DNA of 39,413 bases from an uncultured Gammaproteobacteria bacterium (GTDB lineage Bacteria > Pseudomonadota > Gammaproteobacteria > Pseudomonadales > Azotimanducaceae), in contig CAJWCW010000004.1 in the NCBI GenBank assembly GCA_913030615.1, forward strand, positions 1 to 39,413, written 5' to 3'. Of the stretch, positions 26,231 through 34,382 are shown piece after piece. Numbering within the stretch: the first letter of the stretch is position 1; every line of letters starts with the position of its first letter. The position numbers and the translations under genes are program-made. The notes beneath the pieces are model-generated. The model ran no database searches. It was given only the letters and a program-made list of their open reading frames with translations, and was not told where the DNA came from.

Positions 26231-26911
26231 TTGAGTAGGCGGCATTTCGAAGAACTCAAAACGGAGTACGAACGTGACGGGTTCGTGGTCCTGAGAAATT
26301 ATCTCCCTGAAGATGAACTCAGTCAGATGCGGGCCCAACTCGAATTCTTTCATAGCGAGGTTACCGAGCAACGGTTCCGGGCGGTGGGGACGATGAAGAG
26401 CATGGACAAGGAACACGCTTGGTTTCGGCATTACCTTGAAGATGGTCCGCACATACCGTTGATGAAATTCCTCCTCGAGGACAGCATTAGTCCCGATAAC
26501 GTGAGTTGGATCGCGAAACCCGAAGGCGTTACACGGACGCTGCCACATTTTGATGCGCTGGGTAGTTATCGAAGGTCATCATTGGGGATCTCGCTTTGGA
26601 TTGCGATGGATCGAATCGACAGATGCAACGGTTGTACGCATTACGAAAAGGGTTCGCACAAGCGAGAATTTGAACATGTATACCCGCTTCGCGATTACGA
26701 CGAGGACAATACGAACGTCTTCCGGCTTGAAGTGGATCCCGGTGATGCAGTAATGCACAGCACGAGGACGGTACATTGGAGTATCGACCCACTCGACGAT
26801 CGGGAAAGAAATGCGATGGTGTTTGCCTACTGGGCCGGGTCGTCGGACATCGATCCTGTACGCGCCGAAAGATCGAATTCGGCGTACAAAGACGGAAACA
26901 CGGTCCTCTAG
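26231..26911 (+). CDS. PhyH-family Fe(II)/2-oxoglutarate dioxygenase, copy 2
   Basis: A 226-residue member of the phytanoyl-CoA dioxygenase family. It shows the N-terminal YERDGFVVLRNYLPEDEL block, the iron-binding HFD of LPHFDALGSY, and the second histidine region HSTRTVHWSIDP after VDPGDAVM. Similar to the PhyH protein at 22528-23208 in length and layout, but clearly diverged in sequence. The start must be TTG 26231, because an in-frame stop lies two codons upstream and the next methionine is inside the domain. No ribosome site is obvious. It is followed after 62 bases by two ABC exporter genes on the same strand, suggesting that it hydroxylates the compound they export or a precursor of it. 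That link is inference. Confidence 0.88.
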   Translation: MSRRHFEELKTEYERDGFVVLRNYLPEDELSQMRAQLEFFHSEVTEQRFRAVGTMKSMDKEHAWFRHYLEDGPHIPLMKFLLEDSISPDNVSWIAKPEGVTRTLPHFDALGSYRRSSLGISLWIAMDRIDRCNGCTHYEKGSHKREFEHVYPLRDYDEDNTNVFRLEVDPGDAVMHSTRTVHWSIDPLDDRERNAMVFAYWAGSSDIDPVRAERSNSAYKDGNTVL

Positions 26912-26973
26912 AGCCCCCCAAGGGAATTTGAGCGGGTCATGAGCGCTCGCAGTTGATATGAGGAAGTAGAGCC

Positions 26974-29385
26974 TTGTCAGTTCGGGACGATCAACGCGCT
27001 AACGCGATTTCTGTTTGGGGCCCGGCAAAGCTTCCCTCGGACACGGAGGTACGGGATTCGGAGGACCGAGGCTTTAACGCCGTATTTCGCATTTTCTTGC
27101 GCACGTGGCCCTACTTACGTCCTATGTTGATCGGATACTGGCGTGACCGAACGGTCCTCCCTGCGTGGTTTTGGCAGTCTACTGGAAGCCCTGATTGGAG
27201 CTACCGTTACGTCCCATTTGTCGTAACGCTGCTCGCTTTGTTGGGTCCCTTGGCCGGTTGGCTACCTTTTGGTATCGATTGGCGATTCGATTTGCTGGTA
27301 TACGGCGCATTCGGCATGGCGGTGCTTGCGTGGTTGCTCAATTTCTCAAACGGTCGTTTATTTGCTGGGGCTGCGGTCGCCGCCGTGTTGGTTGGAACGT
27401 CCGCGATGCTGTTTGCGATTTTTGTGGTCGACGGTTGGAAGGACGACATACAGGTTGGGGCGGTCTGTTTCGCGTGTCTCTCCATGTGGTTGTTTCAGTA
27501 CCGTATCGAGGGCGGACGGCTCCGGATTCGACTGCGTCTAGGCTGCCATCTGGTCTACTACTACGTGATGGTGTGGTTTTCCACCCTCGTCGGGATCGTG
27601 ACCGGGTTATTCACGATTGATCTTCTGAATCAATCCATTCTGCAAGCGGAACCTTTGACTCCGTTTTTAGCGGAGTTCGTGAATCGACCGGAACTCGCTT
27701 CGGGAACCGTTGAAACGTTGAGTAACGCTGAGCGGCAGGACCTCCAATGGATCTATATCGTGTTCCTGGTAGGTATCGGAGTCATTACGTTTCCATTCAC
27801 GCTCGCCTTGCCCTATTACAACGTATGGATCATGCAACACATCAACCAGGATCTTCGCCTCGCGCTGGTCGAGCGTTGGCATCAGTTATCGATTCGTTAT
27901 CACGGCGATCATCGAGTCGGCGATTCGGTTTACCGCATTTATCAGGACTCGGCGCAAGTGACTGCGATTATAGGAATGGTTGTGTCGGTTACGACCCAAG
28001 TCACCCAATATGCGATGACCATCTTTTTCGTCGCCGCACTGGACCCGATCCTTGGGCTCATGGGAGCCACCGTTGCAGTGATGGCCGTCGCTTGGGCGGC
28101 GTGGTTTTCGCCGCGAGTTCGAACGCGTTCGCTGCGTGCCCGGGAAACCAATTCTGATCTGACTTCGCGCGTTCAAGAAGTACTTGGTGCAATTAATGTC
28201 GTGAAAGCGTACGAGCGGGAGCACGCCGAGCAGGAACGGTTTGAAGCCGATAGCGTGAGAGCATTTAACGCGGCACATAGAGTGCGGTCGCTGGTCGCCG
28301 TTGTCGGCATCGTCATGTTTACGTTGGCGGCTTCGATCCTGTTGGGTGGTGAATTTCTGATGGCTCTTTGGGCGAGTGACAGCCGAGAAACGTTTGCCGC
28401 TGTGCTCATCGGCTTGGTCGGCTTGAGCTTTGTGCGTTGGAATCTGAGTGCCTTTCAGTGGGCACAAGGTGAGCTGTTCACCTCGAGTGGCCAGGTGCGT
28501 GGGCTAGTGCGCGATTGGACATCGGCCCAAGACATGGCAATGGGACTTGATCGAGTCTTTGAGATTCTGGATATCGAGCCCGATGTCAAGAACGCCCCCG
28601 ATGCGATCCCCATGCCCCACTTCCAAAGAGAAATACGATTCGACAACGTTAGTTTTGGGTACGATCCCGATCGCCCCGTCCTGCGCGGAATAAATTTCAG
28701 TGCCTCGATTGGCACGATCACGGCCCTCGTTGGCCCTACGGGTTGTGGCAAAAGCACGTTAGTAAGCATGATCACCAGGTTGTTCGATCCCGATTCCGGC
28801 ACGGTGTTGATCGACGGCAACGATGTGCGGCGTTTCGATATCGAGAGTTTGCGGTCTAGCGTATCGATAGCGCTTCAGGAGAACGTGCTATTTGGCATGA
28901 GCGTGCGAGACAACATTCGCTATGTTGTTCCCGATGCCAATGACGATGACGTGATGAAGGCGGCTCAAGTTGCCTGTGCGGAAGATTACATCGCGAGTTT
29001 GCCCGAAGGGCTCGACACGATGCTCGGCGACCGGGGCGGGCGGTTGTCCACGGGTCAGCGACAACGTTTGTCGATCGCCCGAGCGCTGGCGAAGAATGCC
29101 CCCGTCCTAATTTTGGATGAACCGACCGCTGCCCTTGATGCGGAGACCGAACATAAGGTGCTCGAACGGCTGGCTCGCTGGGGCGAAGACCGCGTGATCT
29201 TCTTGATCACCCATCGTATCTCCACCATCCAACAAGCAGACCAGATTCTCTACCTCGATCAAGGCCAGATAATAGAGGCGGGATATCACGAGGACCTCAT
29301 GAATCTTGAAGCGGGTCGTTACCGTCGTTTTGTGGAAGCCGAGATGGAACTCTCGGGTGGTTCCTCCATGGGAGAAGTCCCGTGA
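26974..29385 (+). CDS. ABC exporter half-transporter with extra N-terminal membrane region
   Basis: An 803-residue ABC exporter subunit (membrane domain fused to ATPase), considerably longer than the common 580-600. The extra length is an N-terminal region with about four hydrophobic segments between residues 70 and 200, before the standard exporter core (core loop LVERWHQLSIRYHGDHRVGDSVYRI region). The ATPase has Walker A GPTGCGKST (587-595), signature LSTGQ (691-695), Walker B LILDEP with catalytic Glu716, and switch His747, so it should be active. The TTG start follows AGGAAG. The stop overlaps the next exporter gene (GTGA), so the two are translationally coupled and probably form a heterodimer. 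Substrate could be a lipid, peptide or small molecule. Confidence 0.92.
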   Translation: MSVRDDQRANAISVWGPAKLPSDTEVRDSEDRGFNAVFRIFLRTWPYLRPMLIGYWRDRTVLPAWFWQSTGSPDWSYRYVPFVVTLLALLGPLAGWLPFGIDWRFDLLVYGAFGMAVLAWLLNFSNGRLFAGAAVAAVLVGTSAMLFAIFVVDGWKDDIQVGAVCFACLSMWLFQYRIEGGRLRIRLRLGCHLVYYYVMVWFSTLVGIVTGLFTIDLLNQSILQAEPLTPFLAEFVNRPELASGTVETLSNAERQDLQWIYIVFLVGIGVITFPFTLALPYYNVWIMQHINQDLRLALVERWHQLSIRYHGDHRVGDSVYRIYQDSAQVTAIIGMVVSVTTQVTQYAMTIFFVAALDPILGLMGATVAVMAVAWAAWFSPRVRTRSLRARETNSDLTSRVQEVLGAINVVKAYEREHAEQERFEADSVRAFNAAHRVRSLVAVVGIVMFTLAASILLGGEFLMALWASDSRETFAAVLIGLVGLSFVRWNLSAFQWAQGELFTSSGQVRGLVRDWTSAQDMAMGLDRVFEILDIEPDVKNAPDAIPMPHFQREIRFDNVSFGYDPDRPVLRGINFSASIGTITALVGPTGCGKSTLVSMITRLFDPDSGTVLIDGNDVRRFDIESLRSSVSIALQENVLFGMSVRDNIRYVVPDANDDDVMKAAQVACAEDYIASLPEGLDTMLGDRGGRLSTGQRQRLSIARALAKNAPVLILDEPTAALDAETEHKVLERLARWGEDRVIFLITHRISTIQQADQILYLDQGQIIEAGYHEDLMNLEAGRYRRFVEAEMELSGGSSMGEVP

Positions 29386-31418
29386 GCGATCCCGCTTTAC
29401 CTCGACCAACTTCAAGTAAACAGCTCGAGGAAGCCCTGGATGCGGCGGCTAGCAACCTAGATGTAGGCACCGATCTTAGCTTTAGGGAGACGTGCCGAGT
29501 TATCGGTCGAGCTCTTACCTACATTCGATTCTTCCCATACCGGTTCACGGCTAAGTTCTTGCTATTCGGGATTTCCCTCGCGACGCCACTCATCCTCCCG
29601 TGGCCTATCAAGATTGTGATCGATAACGTGATTCTCAATAACGTGGTGGACCCAAGCGCTTTTCCCAGTTACTTCGCGCCGTTCGTCAACTTTTTGGTGG
29701 GCAAGACGTCTTTCGAGATGATGTTATGGGTATTGCTTCTTGGGGTGGTCATGATGATCACCATTGGGGGATTTGGCTCCACGGGAGGAGCTAACGATCA
29801 GGTCGATGCCACCATGGCGCAAGGCCACGACAAGGCGACCCAAACCGAAAATGATGCGAACTCTGCCTTCTCGAAGTTCGCAGGTGTTTTGGGGTTTGTC
29901 GAATTTCGACTCCAACTCGGTCTAAGTCAGGCAGTGAACCACTTATTGAGGTCTCAACTCTTTGAGCGAATCCAATCGTTGCAGATGCCGTTGCTGAGCG
30001 ATACGCGGATAGGGGACAGCTTGTATCGGGTGATGTACGACACGGCCGCAGTTACAAACGTGTTCTTTCAGACCGTTCAATCACCCATCGGCGCAGTACT
30101 TACGGGAGGTCTGGTCCTCACCGTCATGGCCTTCAATTACGGTGAAGCGCCCGAAATTATTTGGTTAGGGGTCTGCATTTTGCCCATCCAGTTGATTGCC
30201 ATGTTGCCGTTTCCTCGGCTGATGCGACGGCGTAGTCAGGCGAGTCGAGCAGCAGGCAGCGTCACCACGGGAAACATAGAAGAAGGCATAAGCAATGTGC
30301 TCGCCGTTCAAAGCTTGGGTGGTAACAAACGCGAGCGCGAGCGGTTCAGCGTCCATTCGAACGAGTCTTTTAAGCGGTACCGGGCCGAACTGTTAGTGCG
30401 GCTCTTATACGGCGCAGCTAACGGAGGTGCGCGCGGGCTGATGGGCTTCATCGCGTTTTACTTCATCTCAAGCCGGGTGATTGAGGGTGTTTTGACGCCG
30501 GGAGATTACGGCGTGCTTTTCTATTATTACGCTTGGTTGTCTGGGGCGGTCACGGCCTTACCTTATCTGTGGATTCGCATTCAAGCGGATGTCCCGGGCA
30601 TACGGCGGGTGTTTTTTCTTATGGATTTACCGAGCGAAGCAGATCGCTCTGGCGAAGAACTCAAATCCATTAACAATGCCATTACGTTGCACCGAGTCAG
30701 CTTGACATTTTCGGACGGTCGTCAAGCGCTTGACGACGTCTCTCTGGAATTTAAAAAGGGTGAAATCACGGCATTGGTGGGTCCGACGGGATCTGGAAAA
30801 ACCAGTCTGGCGTACTTAATTCCTGAGTTCTATGCACCAACGCGGGGGTCTATCGAAGTCGATGGCGTTGACACGCAGAATATTGCGCTGAGTAGCATAC
30901 GTAGTCACGTCTCGTACGTGTTTCAGGAAACGCAGTTGTTTTCAGATTCGATTCTCGACAACATCCGTTACGGTAACCCGACAGCGAGCCGGGAAGAGGT
31001 CGAGCGTGCCGCGCAGACAGCTGGCGCACACGGGTTCATTTCAGATCTACCCGACGGTTACGAAACGCTTCTAGGTACCGTGACCAGCAAAATATCTGTA
31101 GGCCAGAAACAACGCATCGCGATTGCCCGTGGCCTACTTAAACCGGCAAGTGTTCTGATTCTGGATGAACCCACGTCGGCACTCGACCCTGAAACGGAGT
31201 CCTACCTTGTTCAGGCGCTGCATGAGGCTGCCAAGGACAAGCTCGTGGTCATTATTGCCCATCGCCTGTCGACCATTGTGAATGCAGGAAAGATTGTGTT
31301 CCTCGAGGCGGGACGCGTGGTTGAGCAGGGGACGCACGAGCAGTTAATGACCGTGGAATCGGGTCACTACCGCGCGTTTGTTGAATTGCAATCGTCTTCT
31401 AGGACGGGTTTGTCGTAG
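29382..31418 (+). CDS. ABC exporter half-transporter, partner subunit
   Basis: A 678-residue exporter subunit of the type-IV ABC fold. The membrane domain has helix 1 near 55-78 and helix 2 near 111-130. A polar insertion of about 35 residues (roughly 131-165, rich in Asp, Gln, Thr and Asn) interrupts the usual continuation before the SQLFERIQSLQMPLLSD coupling region. The ATPase has Walker A GPTGSGKTS (from residue 467), a non-standard signature ISVGQ, Walker B LILDEPTSALD and AHR switch. The catalytic glutamate is present. The GTG start overlaps the previous gene by four bases. The operon order PhyH-ABC-ABC suggests a dedicated export system. It converges on a DUF3604 gene 63 bases away. 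Confidence 0.92.
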   Translation: MSDPALPRPTSSKQLEEALDAAASNLDVGTDLSFRETCRVIGRALTYIRFFPYRFTAKFLLFGISLATPLILPWPIKIVIDNVILNNVVDPSAFPSYFAPFVNFLVGKTSFEMMLWVLLLGVVMMITIGGFGSTGGANDQVDATMAQGHDKATQTENDANSAFSKFAGVLGFVEFRLQLGLSQAVNHLLRSQLFERIQSLQMPLLSDTRIGDSLYRVMYDTAAVTNVFFQTVQSPIGAVLTGGLVLTVMAFNYGEAPEIIWLGVCILPIQLIAMLPFPRLMRRRSQASRAAGSVTTGNIEEGISNVLAVQSLGGNKRERERFSVHSNESFKRYRAELLVRLLYGAANGGARGLMGFIAFYFISSRVIEGVLTPGDYGVLFYYYAWLSGAVTALPYLWIRIQADVPGIRRVFFLMDLPSEADRSGEELKSINNAITLHRVSLTFSDGRQALDDVSLEFKKGEITALVGPTGSGKTSLAYLIPEFYAPTRGSIEVDGVDTQNIALSSIRSHVSYVFQETQLFSDSILDNIRYGNPTASREEVERAAQTAGAHGFISDLPDGYETLLGTVTSKISVGQKQRIAIARGLLKPASVLILDEPTSALDPETESYLVQALHEAAKDKLVVIIAHRLSTIVNAGKIVFLEAGRVVEQGTHEQLMTVESGHYRAFVELQSSSRTGLS

Positions 31419-31481
31419 TTTTCTTTCTCGTACGCGGCGTGGCTTTCAGCAGATCCGATCGATGCCTATAGCGGTGAACGT

Positions 31482-33395
31482 TCAGTTCATGCCGAGTGGC
31501 GCGGGCGTGTACCAAATCGGTGATGTGTACGCACGGTCTTGCACAACCAAAGGTACGTCCTCTGGAAGTTTGTCGAGTCCAAAAAAATCGACGTCGTATG
31601 CGGTCCATCGTGGTGTCGGTATCTCGATGACGCGTAGGTAATAAAAGGAGGGGATGGATCGATCGAAATCCGGATCGCGCCAAACGGTCGTGAGGATCGC
31701 CGCACCAATGTCGTTCGTGTACGACGCGTTGTCGACGTTGACGGTACTCTCCACTCCGTTAGGTCGGGGCGCGACGGCGACGTCGTAAACCTTCTCGGCG
31801 ATGGTTCCGTCGGGTCCAAACCAACCTTTTACAATCTGCATTCGATCTAGATTTGCTCCATCGACATCCTTTGCTGCACTGGCTAGAAATGTAGGAACAG
31901 TTGGCTCCGATGGCGTGCTCAGGTCACCTCCCATGGGTACACCCTTCCCATAGCCTAATGCCGCGATGTTGGGATGGTCGGCGTCAATTGATCGAAATTT
32001 CCAGCCGCCAAAAAATCGAACGTGAATGCGCGGCCCCGTGGTCGCATACGTTTCCTTTCGCTTGAGGGCGCGAAATAGACTCTCGCGTGTGTTTTCTTCT
32101 GCCCACACTGCCGCGTATCCGGACGCGCTAAAAATCCACTGCGACTCAGCCCGATAGCGACTAGGTTCGTTGAGCCCCATTTTGCCCCAGAACGCGTTCT
32201 CGTCGGCCGTAGCTAGGGCCGTGTGCGTGTCCGTGCTCCCAATCATGCCAAACTTAAATGGATTCACGCCCAGTTCGACGCCGTGTTTTAATCCGAGCTG
32301 AAGAGCGGATCGCGCGTACGATTGTCGAGCCCAATCCAAAGCGTCTGCATCCTGTTTGCTAGATTTACCTTTGGCGGGTGCGCCACCCCATGTTTCGAAG
32401 TCGGCGAATCCATCGTTTGGGGAAATAGCAGGATGGGTTTCGCTGTCCCCTTTGATCTGGGTCACTTCCAGGATTGGCTCCCATTCGGATCGAACTTGGG
32501 CGTACTGATGCGAGAGAGGCAAGCCGTTTTGGTCGCTCGGGCTAAACATTAACCCGCCACTGAGGTTGGCGTTGTGAGGAATCGCGATACCCTCACCACC
32601 GAGGTTATCCCGATAATTGGCGAGGTAGTTCCATAGATCTTCGACGTTATCGCTGTCGAAGCGAGAAAACGGAAGAACCTTACTCGTAATATCAGGGCCG
32701 TCCGCGAACAGCACATTTCGGTGGATCATGTTGGGGGCACGGCCGGACCATTCAAATCCGACGAACGTCGTGAACACACCCGGTTCGTTGTGACGCTCTG
32801 CGGTTGCGATTACGTCATCCCAGATTAACCGATGGAAATTATCGTCAATGGCATAATCAGCTTGCCAGGCGCTTTTCGCTGTGCCCAGTGCGGCGTTTCC
32901 TTCATTGAAGACGTCCACCGAAGGAGCATTTAGAACGTCCACTAAAGAGATCAGATCCGCAAAGTACGCCGACCATCGTTCTTGGGCTGGCGTGTCAGGT
33001 AACACTCTTGGGTCGTTTCCGAGATGACGAAGAACGCCGAGGTTTTCTGCATGATCCGCAACCAATAGGAAGTCGAGAGGCCGGTGAAGGCGCACGGTCG
33101 AACCGCCCGTGGCGCGTATTTCCTTGCCTTTAGCGAATTGGTAAGCGTCTTCGGGTAGTAGCCGTGTTCCGAGTGCGAACGCGTCGCCTGAAAGCGAAGT
33201 ATGAACGTGCGTATCCCCGAAAAAGACTTGAGCGGGGAACGTGAGGTCCGAATCGGCAACACCGTCGCCGGTCGGGCTGGCATGCACACTCGTCGTGTTC
33301 GCGATCAGAAACCCACACAAGAACGAACGCGTGAGTACATGAAATACATCGAGCGGACACTTGCGATTGGCGCGTGCTGAATTACTCACAACCAC
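31482..33395 (-). CDS. Exported DUF3604 (PHP-like metal hydrolase) protein, copy 2
   Basis: A 637-residue DUF3604 protein paralogous to the one at 127-1905. The N-terminus has a basic stretch and a hydrophobic segment (FLCGFLIANTTSVHA) that fits a Sec signal, so it is probably periplasmic. The domain begins FFGDTHVHTSLSGDAFALG, with the probable metal-binding histidines, then LVADHAENLG, IPHNANLSGG and GSTDTHTAL. The C-terminus ends in YTSPIWYT, matching TSPIW of the first copy. The start codon is uncertain: GTG 33395 is the longest, GTG 33389 is also possible, and neither has a clear ribosome site. The gene is divergent from the second copy of the unrecognised family. Confidence 0.9.
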   Translation of the reverse strand: MVVSNSARANRKCPLDVFHVLTRSFLCGFLIANTTSVHASPTGDGVADSDLTFPAQVFFGDTHVHTSLSGDAFALGTRLLPEDAYQFAKGKEIRATGGSTVRLHRPLDFLLVADHAENLGVLRHLGNDPRVLPDTPAQERWSAYFADLISLVDVLNAPSVDVFNEGNAALGTAKSAWQADYAIDDNFHRLIWDDVIATAERHNEPGVFTTFVGFEWSGRAPNMIHRNVLFADGPDITSKVLPFSRFDSDNVEDLWNYLANYRDNLGGEGIAIPHNANLSGGLMFSPSDQNGLPLSHQYAQVRSEWEPILEVTQIKGDSETHPAISPNDGFADFETWGGAPAKGKSSKQDADALDWARQSYARSALQLGLKHGVELGVNPFKFGMIGSTDTHTALATADENAFWGKMGLNEPSRYRAESQWIFSASGYAAVWAEENTRESLFRALKRKETYATTGPRIHVRFFGGWKFRSIDADHPNIAALGYGKGVPMGGDLSTPSEPTVPTFLASAAKDVDGANLDRMQIVKGWFGPDGTIAEKVYDVAVAPRPNGVESTVNVDNASYTNDIGAAILTTVWRDPDFDRSIPSFYYLRVIEIPTPRWTAYDVDFFGLDKLPEDVPLVVQDRAYTSPIWYTPAPLGMN

Positions 33396-33621
33396 CCAAA
33401 ATAGAAATAATTCTCGGTGAATTTAACCACAATTGGTCTTATCGTCGCTCCAATCTAATGGGCGGAGATTTCTTGAAAGTGGCGGTTATGCGTACGCTTC
33501 GGGCCGGTAACAAAAAAGAAAGTGAAGATTTGGGGGAATTGCGTTCTACCGTATTTTTCCCCAGCTTCGAAAACGGTCAAAATGGACGATTAAATTAGAT
33601 GGCCGCAAAGGGAGATAACTG

Positions 33622-34287
33622 ATGCCGATAATCGATATGGCGACGCTGGAACCGGTTGGGGAATTTGGATCAAGGGCTTGGGGTGATGCATGTTCAGAGG
33701 GCTCGATCAAGATCTTGGAAGCGGCTAATCTGCCGGAGACGATTAACTGGGCATTTACGGAAGACTACACTCACGCGCCGGCGCGTTTATTGCAGGACGG
33801 ACGTACGCATGCGGGCTATTACATTATGGTCCGGGATGGCCAGGTGACCGCGGGCGATGGGGTTCCTGAAGAAGCGTTGACCATACCCGGGTTTCACGTG
33901 CAGATTCCTTGGGCGTACTTATGCAATCAGTCCGGTGCTCTTTATGGTCGTGAAGGTCAACGTCAGCGGTCGGCGGACGAGCAGGTCTTAATGGCGGCAA
34001 TCGTCGACTACGTGGGTAACGACAATCCGTTCAACTATCCCGTCAACAGCAAGGGAGCCCCGAGCGGTATGCTCGATCCAGTCGGCGCTTGGCCTGCGGA
34101 AGTGGGCGCAGCGTTGGGCGAAGGCGGAGAGGAGGGGAACGGTCTGCACAATATTGCCGCGACTCTGCAAATGGATTCGCCGGAATTTGCCGAGTTGCCG
34201 GTGACCGAGATGCGCGTGCCTATCTTTGGAGACATGACCGGAGAGCAGAAACGGACCTTTATCGAATTATGTGGGATTGGTCAGTAA
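33622..34287 (+). CDS. Unrecognised conserved protein, copy 2 of a paralogous pair
   Basis: A 221-residue soluble protein, homologous to the product of 19548-20183 along its full length. The first 112 residues align without gaps, and the longer form here comes from about ten extra residues around NYPVNSKGAPSGMLDP. Invariant features include MPIID, VGEFGS, Cys24, YTH, GDG, CNQSGA with Cys101, YGREGQRQRSADE, and GEEGNGLHNIAATL. No known domain is recognised, and there is no signal peptide. The ATG has a good GGGAGA site upstream. It lies between a divergent DUF3604 gene and the TPR genes, with no 100-base repeat upstream, unlike copy 1. Confidence 0.85.
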   Translation: MPIIDMATLEPVGEFGSRAWGDACSEGSIKILEAANLPETINWAFTEDYTHAPARLLQDGRTHAGYYIMVRDGQVTAGDGVPEEALTIPGFHVQIPWAYLCNQSGALYGREGQRQRSADEQVLMAAIVDYVGNDNPFNYPVNSKGAPSGMLDPVGAWPAEVGAALGEGGEEGNGLHNIAATLQMDSPEFAELPVTEMRVPIFGDMTGEQKRTFIELCGIGQ

Positions 34288-34382
34288 GCCAGACCTTAGG
34301 CCGCCTAGATCATAGGTTGCGTCGATTTTGCGAAAACGCTCCGTTCTAGAGGCACGCCCTATGTTGATCCGAGCGTAAGCCC

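Noticed and set aside
33374..33598. A 74-residue plus-strand frame between the DUF3604 gene and the second unrecognised gene
   Set aside because: It overlaps the DUF3604 start, has no ribosome site and shows no recognisable features; probably chance.
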